From the NCBI GenBank assembly GCA_002293965.1, contig DBEG01000111.1:1-17388 (forward strand): 17,388 nucleotides of DNA. The letters are read 5' to 3'. The notes under the pieces were generated by a model that saw nothing but the letters and a program-made list of their open reading frames with translations, had not been told where the DNA came from and did no database searches. The position numbers were made by a program, and so were the translations under genes. This document shows, piece after piece, positions 7,123-15,016 of this stretch. The stretch comes from Actinobacteria bacterium UBA912. GTDB taxonomy: Bacteria; Actinomycetota; Coriobacteriia; Anaerosomatales; UBA912. Numbering within the stretch: the first letter of the stretch is position 1; each line of letters begins with the position of its first letter.

Positions 7123-7995
7123 ATGCTGTCATTAGCGCTGCCGAAGGGTTCGCTGGAGGAACAGACACTTGCGCTGTTCGCACAAGCCGACCTGGAGGTC
7201 AAGAAGTCGAGTCGGGCCTACAACCCCACGATCGATGACCCCCGTATCGCGAAGGTGAAGATCCTGCGCCCGCAGGAGATACCCCTTCTCGTGCAGGACG
7301 GGTACTTCGATATCGGGCTTTCTGGGCACGACTGGGTGAAGGAAAGCGGCGCCGATGTGGTCGAGATCGCCGATCTCCCTTACGCGAAGACCGGCACCGG
7401 GTTGGTGCGCATGGTGCTGGCCGTGCCAGAGGAGTCAGAGATCTCCTCGGCGGGTGATATCCGTGCGGGAAGCCGGATCACCACCGAGTTCCCGAAGGTC
7501 ACCAAGGAGTACTTCGATCGGCTGGGCGTCGATGTGGAGGTCCACTTCTCGTACGGCGCAACCGAGGCCAAGGTGCCCGAGATCATGGACGCGCTGGTCG
7601 ACCTTACCGAGACAGGCGCGACGCTTAGGCGTAACGGGCTGAAGATCATCGATACCATCATGGAGTCCACGACCCGCCTGCTCGCAAGCCGGGCGGCGTG
7701 GGAGGATCCCGTCAAGCGTGTTGCCATTGAGGAGGTTCGCACCCTGCTGCTAGGCGTGATCGAGGCGCGCGGCAAAGTGCTGCTCTCGATGAACGTGAGC
7801 GAGGCGGTTCTCGATGCGGTCGTCGCGGCGTTGCCGGCGATGAAGCGCCCCACCGTGAACAGCCTCTACGGCTGCGACGGGTACGAGGTCACCACCGTTG
7901 CCGAGAAGCGCACCGTCAATGTGCTGATCCCGCAGCTCAAGGCTGCCGGAGCCGCCGACATCCTCGAGATGCCGATCACCAAGATCGTGCGATAG
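7123..7995 (+). CDS. hisG: ATP phosphoribosyltransferase, long form (first step of histidine synthesis)
   Basis: The enzyme joins ATP and PRPP to give phosphoribosyl-ATP, the first committed step of histidine synthesis, in the cytosol. The 290-residue product opens with LSLALPKGSLEE, typical of HisG, and has the PRPP-binding signature DLTETGATL at 160-168. Residues about 215-290 form the C-terminal ACT-like regulatory domain of the long form, so it should act without a HisZ partner and be inhibited by histidine. The start at 7123 follows AAGGGAG by 5 bases. No other histidine gene is nearby: the next genes encode an NAD(P)-binding protein (21 bases downstream) and an aldo/keto reductase. The hairpins at 7045-7092 lie just upstream; I saw no clear histidine-rich leader peptide. 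Confidence 0.95.
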   Translation: MLSLALPKGSLEEQTLALFAQADLEVKKSSRAYNPTIDDPRIAKVKILRPQEIPLLVQDGYFDIGLSGHDWVKESGADVVEIADLPYAKTGTGLVRMVLAVPEESEISSAGDIRAGSRITTEFPKVTKEYFDRLGVDVEVHFSYGATEAKVPEIMDALVDLTETGATLRRNGLKIIDTIMESTTRLLASRAAWEDPVKRVAIEEVRTLLLGVIEARGKVLLSMNVSEAVLDAVVAALPAMKRPTVNSLYGCDGYEVTTVAEKRTVNVLIPQLKAAGAADILEMPITKIVR

Positions 7996-8016
7996 CGGCG
8001 AAGGGTCGGCGGCACG

Positions 8017-8646
8017 ATGCGGATTGCTGTCATAGGCGCGACCGGCAGGACCGGGCACCACGTTGTGAGCCAGGCCCTCGGGCAGGGCGATGATGTGATC
8101 GCGCTGGCTCGGGACCCTTCAGCATTGGGCGTCACCCATCCCCGGCTGGAGGCGTACGCGGCCGACGTGCGTGACCTCGAGTCGCTGCGCGGTCCGCTGG
8201 CAGGTTGCGATGCGGTCGTCTCGGCGGTTGGGGAGAGGGCTTCGGCGAATACGGATCTGTACTCGGTGGGGATTGCCAACATCATGCATGCGATGGCTGC
8301 CAACGACGTCATGCGGCTCTCCGCGATCAGCGCCGTCGGGACGTTCGCCCGCGGGCACCGGAACCTGTCGCTGCCCTACAGGCTACTGCTGCGCACGACC
8401 TACCGCACCCTCTACGACGACCTGGAGCGGATGGAGACGCGCATCATGGCGAGCGGCATGAGCTGGACGATCGTCCGTCCGCCTCGGCTGGTGGACGGAC
8501 CACGCACGGGAGAGTACCGGATCGGGCTGACGGGCCAACCGCTCGCGGTCGGCTCGAAGATATCGCGAGAGGACCTGGCCGGTTTCGTGCTAAAGTCCCT
8601 CAAGGTCGACACTTGGCTGCACAGAGCGGTCGTCGTCTCCTACTGA
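8017..8646 (+). CDS. NAD(P)-binding NmrA-like / atypical short-chain dehydrogenase family protein
   Basis: This 209-residue protein has a single Rossmann fold. Residues 1-13 read MRIAVIGATGRTG, with the GxxGxxG nucleotide-binding motif at 7-13. The strand-helix order, a DVRDLESL acidic motif near 50 and TIVRPPRLVDG at 151-161 match the NmrA-like or BVR-B/flavin-reductase-type group of atypical short-chain dehydrogenases. These use NAD(P)H or serve as redox sensors; the substrate cannot be read from sequence. No YxxxK catalytic pair of classical dehydrogenases is seen at the usual place. It starts 21 bases after hisG with GAAGGG upstream and ends 26 bases before the aldo/keto reductase, so co-transcription of all three is likely. 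Confidence 0.85.
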   Translation: MRIAVIGATGRTGHHVVSQALGQGDDVIALARDPSALGVTHPRLEAYAADVRDLESLRGPLAGCDAVVSAVGERASANTDLYSVGIANIMHAMAANDVMRLSAISAVGTFARGHRNLSLPYRLLLRTTYRTLYDDLERMETRIMASGMSWTIVRPPRLVDGPRTGEYRIGLTGQPLAVGSKISREDLAGFVLKSLKVDTWLHRAVVVSY

Positions 8647-8672
8647 CAGGATCCCCGATTCTCGAAAGGCCG

Positions 8673-9506
8673 ATGATGTCACTCACTATCACGAGCACGG
8701 TGGAGCTATCCAATGGCGTGAAGATGCCGCTGCTGGGCTTCGGCACCTTCAAGATCACGGATGAACGCCAGGTGGTCGAGTCGGTACTGACCGCGCTGGA
8801 GGTCGGGTATCGCCTCATCGACACGGCATCGTTCTACGACAACGAGGCCGCAGTCGGGCGCGCCATACGCGAGAGCGGGATCCCGCGGGATCAGCTCTTC
8901 GTCACCACCAAGTGCTGGAACGACGAGCAGGGTTACCCCGACGCCCGTGACGCCTTCGAGCGCAGTTGCGAGCGCCTGGACATCGGCGTCGTCGACCTCT
9001 ACCTCATCCACTGGCCGCTGGCCAGCAAACACGCTGGAACCTGGCGCGCACTCCAAGAGCTCTACGCCGAGGGTCGCGTGAGAGCGATCGGTGTGAGCAA
9101 CTTCATGCCCGAGCATCTCGAACAGCTCGCCGAAGTGGCCGAGCTCCCGCCGACCGTCGACCAGGTGGAGTTCCACCCCAGGATGCAAGTCCCCGAGCTG
9201 GTCGATCATTGCCAGCGACACGGGATCGCACTGCAGGCGTGGGCGCCGCTCATGCGCGGAGCGATCGGTGATGAGCCCGAGATCGCCAAGATCGCGGCGG
9301 ACCACGACCGGACCCCGGCGCAGGTGACGTTGCGCTGGCTTTTGCAGCGCGGAATCGCCACGATCCCCAAGTCCGTTCACAGAGAGCGGATCATCGAGAA
9401 TGCCGCCATCTTCGATTTCGAACTGACTGCCGAGGAGTGCGCCCGGATAGACGCGCTTGATACCGGCGAGAGAACGGGCAGACATCCGGATAGCTGGGGG
9501 AGCTAG
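8673..9506 (+). CDS. Aldo/keto reductase (AKR5-like, 2,5-diketogluconate reductase type)
   Basis: The 277-residue cytosolic enzyme would reduce aldehydes or ketones with NADPH. Numbering from ATG 8673, the catalytic four are all present: D50 and Y55 in LIDTASFYDNE, K80 in TTKCW and H113 in LIHWP. GVSNF at 140-144 and IPKSVHRERI at 231-240 (binding of the NADPH phosphate) are the family signatures. Length is normal for the compact bacterial AKR5-type enzymes. A second ATG at 8676 is equally possible, as AAAGG lies 6 bases before it. The frame stays open far upstream to 8205, but that part overlaps the preceding gene and reads as Arg/Gly/His-rich noise. Substrates of this family are broad and cannot be assigned here; detoxification of reactive aldehydes is one possibility. 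Confidence 0.93.
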   Translation: MMSLTITSTVELSNGVKMPLLGFGTFKITDERQVVESVLTALEVGYRLIDTASFYDNEAAVGRAIRESGIPRDQLFVTTKCWNDEQGYPDARDAFERSCERLDIGVVDLYLIHWPLASKHAGTWRALQELYAEGRVRAIGVSNFMPEHLEQLAEVAELPPTVDQVEFHPRMQVPELVDHCQRHGIALQAWAPLMRGAIGDEPEIAKIAADHDRTPAQVTLRWLLQRGIATIPKSVHRERIIENAAIFDFELTAEECARIDALDTGERTGRHPDSWGS

Positions 9507-9524
9507 GGAGTAGCGAGGGGGTTT

Positions 9525-12047
9525 GTGCATGGAGCCGATCGGATTCGTAGGATGACGGGACCTGGCGTGCCATCGCGCATGGCAGCTTCGATCTTGATAG
9601 CGGCATGCGTGGTTCTGGCTGTTGGCACAGCGACGGCTCTTTCGGTGCCATTTTTTGAAAGAAATGCCTCCGGCTCTCCCACACACGAAGATATGGTCAT
9701 CAGACCTCAGGCGATCTATGATCCGGTTAGCGATCAGACTTTTATCGTCTACCAGGGCTTCCGACTCAACCCCTTCATCACAGCCTACGATCATTCTGCG
9801 AGCGAGTGGATAGGCCCCTACCAGATCGGTACAAACCCGCTCAGTACAGGCATGCACGGAGGGCCGGCTTTGGTGATGCGGTCGGATGGTCACTTGGTCG
9901 TCTTCTATGGAGGGCATCTGACACCACTGCTCCACGCAGTGAGCAGGAGCCCACGTGACATCTCCACGTGGGCTTTATTGGGGCCGGTTACCGTGGAGAT
10001 GACGGGGACTTCGGTCACGACGGGGACGGTCGCGCCTACAGGTTCCACTATCCAGCCAAGTGTGGTAGAGCCGACCAGGACTCCCATCTCGGCGACGTAT
10101 CCACAGCCGGTGTACGAAGGGGATGGAGTCATCGCGCTCTACTTCAGACGAGATGACTCGATTCCAGAAAGGGGAGACTGGCAGGTCGTGCGCTCTTATC
10201 AAGGAAGCTTGAAAATCATCATGTGGGGTCAGCCCCAGATGGTCTTGGGCGGCTCGGTATTTCAAGATGGCTCGCTATTGCAGCCTCCCCAGCCTGATGT
10301 GCCTGAATCCTATTGGTATGTCAACATCGACTACGACGATGTGCACGGCACCGCCGTCGGCGCGATTCGGCGCATCACTACTCGGTCACAAGGAAACGAT
10401 GTAGCGGTTCGTCGCGGGGTCTACTACATGGAGCAGTCGGTCGGGGGTACCTGGACAGCAGTTGGAGGGGCACCGATCGATCCAGTGCGCGACCGTTCAG
10501 CGATGCGAGCTTCCGCAGTCGTCATGCCTGAGGATGAATCTGCGGTAGTCAACCAGGTCGTCTTGCGCCGCGATGCATCTGGCCGCCCTGGGATGATATA
10601 TCTGATCGGATCTCATGATACTCGTACGTATGAATGGCGCTTCTCGCGATGGAATGGCACACGGTGGATTCACAACACCATCGCCGAAACTGACAATTTC
10701 TTTGATGCCGGGACCTTCGAGTTCCTTCCAGACGGCACCATAGAGGCTTTTCTGACTACGGGCGGTACACCCGACGATCAGTGGTTCGACGACCTGAGGA
10801 CCGCTTTTGACGAGTCGATGCGCGCAAGTAGGGGGGGAGACATCACTCAGTGGCGCTCAATCGACGACGGTGCGAGTTGGACCCATGTTCGCACCATCAT
10901 CGAATCACCTGGCCCGCATGCGCGCTACAATAACCCGCAGATCGTCCAGGGCTACCATGGATCCGCACGAATGATATTCAGCGAATGGAACAACGACTCA
11001 TCAAGTTTCATTCAAAAGGCCTTCTTGTGGGGTCAGGACGGGTTTATTGAGCGGCGCTTCACCCCTGATTTCCATCGGCTGGCTGGCAGAAACCGGATAG
11101 AAACAGCTATCGAGGTGTCGCGACAGGGGTTTCCCAACGGATCTAGGACCGTCCTCATTGCGGCAGCCCATGACTTCCCAGATGCGATTTCCGGTGTGCC
11201 ACTGGCGCATGCCCTCAGGGCACCCATACTTCTCTCTCAAACGAGTACTCTCGATCCGGTGCTCGCCTCGGAGATTGCTCGCCTGAATCCGAACAACGTC
11301 ATCGTGCTGGGCGGAGAGGGGGCCATCTCCCTGCAGGTCAGCGATGCCCTGGGTCGATTGACTAACTCTCGGGGGGTCAGGATAGGCGTGGAGCGTATCG
11401 GTGGGCGCGATCGGTACGACACATCGACCCAGATTGCACGGCGACTTGCAGAGATACGAGGGGCTCCCTCCACGGCGATTCTGGCGTCAGGGGAGGCATT
11501 TCCCGATGCCTTGGCTGCTGCTCCGTATGCCGCGCGTCGCGGCTATCCCGTGATCTTGACTCCGTCCAGGCAAGCCAACGCCTACGCCATGGCCTTCTTC
11601 GCCGGGTCCTGCATCGATCGCGTGATCACCGTGGGAGGACTCGGTGCCATCGAAGCGACTACCGTGGCTGCATACGAGACAATGATGGAAATTCCTCCGG
11701 GGCCGAGGTGGGAGGGGCTCGATCGCTATGAGACGGCACGTTTTGTCGCCGAGCAATCTCTTGCGGCCGGACACACTCTCGAGCGCTTCATCGTCGCAAC
11801 CGGCGAAGACTTTCCCGATGCCTTGACGGGAGGAGTACTTGCTGCGAGGTACAACACCGTCGTTCTCACCTCGCCTCCTCGACAGTGGCATCCGGCGATG
11901 AGACGACTACTCCAGGATCGGGCGTACACTCCCGGAAGTAGCGTACTCGACGTATTTCTCTTGGGAGGAGATGCCGCGGTCGGACCAGAGCTCGAAAGGG
12001 AGCTTGCATCGCAGTTGATGTTATTGGAGTCACAACCTAGACGCTGA
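9525..12047 (+). CDS. Secreted protein with sialidase-like Asp-box region and three CWB2 cell-wall-binding repeats
   Basis: The 840-residue product has a basic N-terminus and a hydrophobic segment at about 19-40, a signal peptide. Residues about 55-505 look like an all-beta propeller-type domain with an Asp box, SIDDGASW, at 445-452; such boxes occur in sialidases and other beta-propellers. Catalytic sialidase residues cannot be confirmed by eye. Three cell-wall-binding repeats (CWB2 type) follow at about 517-602, 622-710 and 728-825, each with an R-x-x-RxET/RYDT/RYET motif, an FPDA motif and a VLGGxGAI-like strand. CWB2 triplets attach proteins to cell-wall polymers non-covalently. GTG 9525 is taken as start because GAGGGGG lies just before it, though only 3 bases away; ATG 9552 and 9579 are alternatives. 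Codons are visibly less GC-biased than in hisG or the ATPase, which may mean transfer or faster evolution. Confidence 0.85.
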   Translation: MHGADRIRRMTGPGVPSRMAASILIAACVVLAVGTATALSVPFFERNASGSPTHEDMVIRPQAIYDPVSDQTFIVYQGFRLNPFITAYDHSASEWIGPYQIGTNPLSTGMHGGPALVMRSDGHLVVFYGGHLTPLLHAVSRSPRDISTWALLGPVTVEMTGTSVTTGTVAPTGSTIQPSVVEPTRTPISATYPQPVYEGDGVIALYFRRDDSIPERGDWQVVRSYQGSLKIIMWGQPQMVLGGSVFQDGSLLQPPQPDVPESYWYVNIDYDDVHGTAVGAIRRITTRSQGNDVAVRRGVYYMEQSVGGTWTAVGGAPIDPVRDRSAMRASAVVMPEDESAVVNQVVLRRDASGRPGMIYLIGSHDTRTYEWRFSRWNGTRWIHNTIAETDNFFDAGTFEFLPDGTIEAFLTTGGTPDDQWFDDLRTAFDESMRASRGGDITQWRSIDDGASWTHVRTIIESPGPHARYNNPQIVQGYHGSARMIFSEWNNDSSSFIQKAFLWGQDGFIERRFTPDFHRLAGRNRIETAIEVSRQGFPNGSRTVLIAAAHDFPDAISGVPLAHALRAPILLSQTSTLDPVLASEIARLNPNNVIVLGGEGAISLQVSDALGRLTNSRGVRIGVERIGGRDRYDTSTQIARRLAEIRGAPSTAILASGEAFPDALAAAPYAARRGYPVILTPSRQANAYAMAFFAGSCIDRVITVGGLGAIEATTVAAYETMMEIPPGPRWEGLDRYETARFVAEQSLAAGHTLERFIVATGEDFPDALTGGVLAARYNTVVLTSPPRQWHPAMRRLLQDRAYTPGSSVLDVFLLGGDAAVGPELERELASQLMLLESQPRR
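9948..9974 (+). terminator. Terminator-like stem-loop inside the CWB2 protein gene
   Basis: AGCCCACGTG (9948-9957) pairs without mismatch with CACGTGGGCT (9965-9974) around a 7-base loop, and the stem is followed by TTATTG. The form is close to an intrinsic terminator, yet it lies about 425 bases inside an open coding region. It may attenuate transcription or be a chance result of codon choice. Confidence 0.35.
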
Positions 12048-12064
12048 GGAGGAAGGGGCAATCG

Positions 12065-12256
12065 ATGGAAGTGGTTGAATCATCGCAAGAGGTCGTCAGG
12101 GCTGTGGGGATCGGTTTGGGCTCTGCGATAGCCGTAGTGTGTTCGTGGGAGCGGAACAAATCAATCTTCTGGGCGGTCATCCACGGATGGCTCTCGTGGT
12201 TCTACATCATCTACTTTGCAATCACACGTTCACCTGAAGAGCGAAGCCCAGACTAG
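12065..12256 (+). CDS. Conserved-looking small membrane protein (63 residues)
   Basis: The start follows a strong purine-rich site, GAGGAGGAAGGGG at 12046-12058, that overlaps the stop of the preceding gene, so it is likely translated from the same message. Two hydrophobic helices are seen, at about 11-26 and 34-53. The core AVVCSWERNKSIFWAVIHGW followed by LSWFYIIYFAI resembles a family of tiny unnamed bacterial membrane proteins with a conserved S-W/Y-x(2)-N-x-S-I-x-W-A-x-x-H-G-x-L-x-W-F-Y pattern, as far as I recall. No function is known to me. The stop codon TAG shares the bases CTAG (12253-12256) with the stop of the convergent LysR gene. Confidence 0.75.
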   Translation: MEVVESSQEVVRAVGIGLGSAIAVVCSWERNKSIFWAVIHGWLSWFYIIYFAITRSPEERSPD

Positions 12257-13155
12257 GCCGGGACAGCCGACCGAAGTGCTTCCAGCGCTGCGCTTATAGC
12301 AGGATGGCCGCTGCTCCCAGCCCGGATGAGCGCGGCGATCCTGCGCTGGATCCGGATGTCTTCGGGCAGGTGGAAGACCACGTCGGCAGATTCGGCGAAT
12401 ACTGCTAGCGGTGGTACAAGTGCCACCCCAAGTCCCGCACCGACCGCAGCGAGGATAACCTGGTAGTCGTTGCTGTGAAAATCGATGCGCGGCTCGTATC
12501 CCGCAAGGTTCGAGACGCGAACCTGCACTTCAAGGAATGGCGAGCCGTCTCGTCCCACGATCCAGCCCTCATCGGCGAAATCGGCGATCCGGACTGGCCC
12601 GGCGGCCAACGGGTGCTCCCGGGACATCGCGATGTACATGGGTTCGGTTGCTAGCAAATGCCTTTCGATGCCGCGCGTCGAGGTCGGGGCCAGCTGGTCG
12701 AATTCGTATGTGAGGACGACATCCATCTCACCGCTTTTGAGCATGGGGATGCTCTCTTCGGGTTCATGGTCGCTGACGATGGGCACCAATAACGGATGCG
12801 CGTGCTTCAGGGCAGCGACTGCGGGAACCAGTATGGTCCGGGCAGCAGTGGGGAACGCGCAGATCCGCAGAGGACCCACCGCGGTGTCGCCGCTGGCCAG
12901 GGTCGCCAGCTCGGCTTGGGCCTCTTCGAGGACGGCCAGGACCTTCTCGGCGTGGGCGACGAGCTTGTGTCCTGCCGGTGTCAGCCGGACTCCGCGACCC
13001 GATCGCTCGAGCAGGTTCACTCCGGTTTCGCGCTCGAGTGCGACCATCTGCTGCGACACGGCAGATGGCGACATGTACAGCGCTTCAGCGGCTGCCGCGA
13101 TACCGCCGCGTGAGTCGACCTCTCTGAGCATGCGCATTCGGGTGACGTTTATCAT
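12253..13155 (-). CDS. LysR-type transcriptional regulator
   Basis: The 300-residue protein has the usual length and order. Residues 3-62 form the winged helix-turn-helix (RGGIAAAAEALYMSPSAVSQ), with the conserved SPSAVSQQ motif at 29-36. Residues about 93-298 form the periplasmic-binding-type effector domain. The effector and targets cannot be told. LysR regulators often control a divergent neighbour, but here the adjacent upstream gene (the methyltransferase) points in the same direction, so the target may lie elsewhere or the protein may regulate itself. No good Shine-Dalgarno site is visible before the ATG at 13155, which is preceded by an AT-rich stretch with a TAAG-N5-CTTA inverted repeat. 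Confidence 0.93.
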   Translation of the reverse strand: MINVTRMRMLREVDSRGGIAAAAEALYMSPSAVSQQMVALERETGVNLLERSGRGVRLTPAGHKLVAHAEKVLAVLEEAQAELATLASGDTAVGPLRICAFPTAARTILVPAVAALKHAHPLLVPIVSDHEPEESIPMLKSGEMDVVLTYEFDQLAPTSTRGIERHLLATEPMYIAMSREHPLAAGPVRIADFADEGWIVGRDGSPFLEVQVRVSNLAGYEPRIDFHSNDYQVILAAVGAGLGVALVPPLAVFAESADVVFHLPEDIRIQRRIAALIRAGSSGHPAISAALEALRSAVPA

Positions 13156-13156
13156 T

Positions 13157-13169
13157 TAAGTAAATCTTA
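13157..13169 (-). promoter_or_regulatory. Short AT-rich inverted repeat abutting the LysR gene start
   Basis: TAAG (13157-13160) and CTTA (13166-13169) flank TAAAT. LysR proteins bind short dyads of the T-N11-A kind and often repress their own gene, so this could be an autoregulatory site. It is short and unsupported by a second copy. Confidence 0.25.
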
Positions 13170-13274
13170 CATGAGGATGAAGGAAACAGCAATGGAACTA
13201 CCGCGTTTAAGGGTGCATAATGTTCGTGTACCCCCTTGCCGTCACTGGTGCCCACCGGTGGCGGCGCTCCATTT

Positions 13275-13775
13275 CTATGGGGCCGATTCGCGCTCCAGCA
13301 GCGTGCGTTTGCGCTCCAATCCCCAGCGATAGCCTCGCAATGAGCCGTCGGAACCGACGACCCGGTGACACGGGACGAGCATCAGGACCGGGTTCGCACC
13401 ACAGGCGCTGGCTACTGCTCGCGTCGCCGAAGGGCGGCCGATGCACTCAGCAATCTGCGCGTAGGACGCAGTCTGACCCGGCGATATTCCGCGTAGCGCC
13501 TCCCAGACTTCCTGCTGGAACTGCGTCCCGCAGAGGTCTATCGGCACATCGGCAGGCCGAAGTGGTTCTTCGAGCAGGCCGGCCAGCGTGCGGACCCAGG
13601 GGGCGTCGGGCGCACGGGTGAGGGCGGGTGCGCGAAGTCGCGACTGCGCTTCGCATAGGAGCTGCTCGTCACAATCTCCGAGCGCCGCGAAACACACTCC
13701 CGCATCGGTCCAGGCGACGATCAGCTTCCCCAGTGAGGTGTCGGCGTAGTCGTAGCGGACGGATCGCATGCCCAA
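13275..13775 (-). CDS. ogt: Methylated-DNA--protein-cysteine methyltransferase (O6-alkylguanine repair)
   Basis: This enzyme takes alkyl groups from O6-alkylguanine in DNA onto its own cysteine and is used up in the process. The active-site motif PCHRV lies about 30 residues from the end and is followed by VGSDGSLRGYRWGLERKRTLLERE, as in Ogt/Ada C-terminal domains. RAVASACGANP before it is the conserved DNA-binding part. From ATG 13769 the protein has 164 residues, normal for the family. I give TTG 13775 as the start because GGAAGGAG (13790-13783) is 7 bases before it but 13 before the ATG; the two differ by two residues. The frame is open further upstream, into the radical SAM gene, but that sequence is not family-like. 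Only about 20 bases separate it from the radical SAM stop, so they are likely one operon. Confidence 0.93.
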   Translation of the reverse strand: MGMRSVRYDYADTSLGKLIVAWTDAGVCFAALGDCDEQLLCEAQSRLRAPALTRAPDAPWVRTLAGLLEEPLRPADVPIDLCGTQFQQEVWEALRGISPGQTASYAQIAECIGRPSATRAVASACGANPVLMLVPCHRVVGSDGSLRGYRWGLERKRTLLERESAP

Positions 13776-13794
13776 GTCCGGACTCCTTCCCGGT

Positions 13795-14976
13795 CTAGCT
13801 ACAGGCTCCAGGGGCGCAGCAAGGCGCGGCCATGCGGACCAGTCGCTCCGAGCGCTGGAACTCGGGATCGAGCATGCAGGTCGGGTCCTCGCCCATGGGG
13901 TTGCCTTCGGCGTGCCACGCCTTCGTGCGACATCCGTAGCAGATGTGGAGGTACTCGCACTCGCCACACTTGCCGGTCACCGGGGTGTGCCTGAGCTCGA
14001 GCAGGTTGTCCGAAGCCTGCCTGAAGGTGGTGTCGCGGATGTTGCCGATCGTCCAGTCCTGCGCGAACTGGCAAGGCATGATGCCGCCTTCGGAGTTGAT
14101 GTTCATGAGTCCCTTGCCCACGGGGCAGGCAGTCATGATCTTGAGCCGCTCCAGGGTGTCGGTGAGGTCGTATCCGAGCTCGACGAGTTTCTCGGCGATG
14201 TAGGGGACGAACGATGGCATGGCGCCGATGTCGTACTCGAGGCTCTTCTCGCCGCTCTCGATGGTCTCCAGGGTGTCCTTGAGGATGAAGTCGGCGAGCT
14301 CGCGCCATTGCGCTGCCGAGATGCGGTTGTCCTCGCCCTGCTCCGAACGGCCTGAGGTGATGAGATCGCACAGGTAGATCAGCCCGGCGTCGAGGTCCTT
14401 GGCTTCCTGGATGAGGTCGTAGACGTGTGGCCAGGTATCCTTGGAAACCGCGGTCTTGATCGCCACGCCAACGCCTTCTTCGCGAAGGATCTTTATCGCT
14501 TCGACGACGCGCTTGCGGGTTCCAGGCACGCCGACAAGGGCGTCGTGGAACTCCTCGGGTCCGTAGAGCGAGGTGGCGATGTAGCCGATGCCGATGGACT
14601 TGAGCCTCTTGGCGGTTTCGCGGTCGATCAGGGTGGCGTTGGTGGAGATGGTCACCCGGATGTCTTGCTTGCGCGCCTCGGTCAGCATCTCCCAAAAGTT
14701 GGGGCGCATCATAGGCTCGCCGCCGGACATGAAGAGAAGCGGTAGCTTGGACTCTCCCATCTGGCGGATGATGTCGATGGTCTCCTCGTCGGTGAGCTGC
14801 TCGGGCTTCGCGTTGGCGTCAGCGGCCATGTAGCAGTGGTCGCACAGCAGGTTACAGCGGTTGGTGATGTTCCAGATCACTTCACTGGGGCGTCCTAGCT
14901 TTGAGGCCTGGACAGCCTTGTTCTCGATCTCTGTGAGGGGGCCTTGTTTGAAGAACAGTGAACGTACGTGTGCCAT
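13795..14976 (-). CDS. Radical SAM/SPASM domain protein, NirJ/AhbC-like
   Basis: The 393-residue enzyme holds the radical SAM cluster motif CNLLCDHC (C41, C45, C48), the SAM-binding motif SGGEP at 84-88 and a C-terminal SPASM region rich in cysteine: C284, C302, C337, C340, C346, C349 and C367. These would bind auxiliary iron-sulfur clusters. VIWNITNRCN, LITSGRSEQG and CGECEYLHICYGCRTKA recall NirJ and AhbC/AhbD, which work on siroheme-derived tetrapyrroles in heme d1 and alternative heme synthesis, but many peptide- or enzyme-maturing SPASM proteins look alike. No heme or siroheme gene, and no peptide substrate, is seen next to it. The last eight residues are CCAPGACS, an odd cysteine tail. 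The ATG follows AAGGA by 7 bases. The family is firm; the reaction is not. Confidence 0.9.
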   Translation of the reverse strand: MAHVRSLFFKQGPLTEIENKAVQASKLGRPSEVIWNITNRCNLLCDHCYMAADANAKPEQLTDEETIDIIRQMGESKLPLLFMSGGEPMMRPNFWEMLTEARKQDIRVTISTNATLIDRETAKRLKSIGIGYIATSLYGPEEFHDALVGVPGTRKRVVEAIKILREEGVGVAIKTAVSKDTWPHVYDLIQEAKDLDAGLIYLCDLITSGRSEQGEDNRISAAQWRELADFILKDTLETIESGEKSLEYDIGAMPSFVPYIAEKLVELGYDLTDTLERLKIMTACPVGKGLMNINSEGGIMPCQFAQDWTIGNIRDTTFRQASDNLLELRHTPVTGKCGECEYLHICYGCRTKAWHAEGNPMGEDPTCMLDPEFQRSERLVRMAAPCCAPGACS

Positions 14977-15016
14977 AGCCGAGTCCTTCTTCCAGATGTC
15001 GCGGGTTGCCTGCTGC

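Noticed and set aside
8205..8672. Upstream extension of the aldo/keto reductase frame
   Set aside because: It overlaps the NmrA-like gene, reads as Arg/Gly/His-rich noise, and ATG 8673/8676 fits the family start.
13252..13261. Palindrome CCACCGGTGG between the LysR and alkyltransferase genes
   Set aside because: It has no loop and no T run, and 10-bp GC-rich palindromes arise easily by chance here.
13776..13967. Upstream extension of the alkyltransferase frame
   Set aside because: It overlaps the radical SAM gene and shows no family similarity; a good ribosome site stands before TTG 13775.
13799..14695. Second minus-strand frame of about 298 codons within the radical SAM gene
   Set aside because: It is a shadow of the radical SAM gene in another frame, extremely rich in Arg and His, with no motif.
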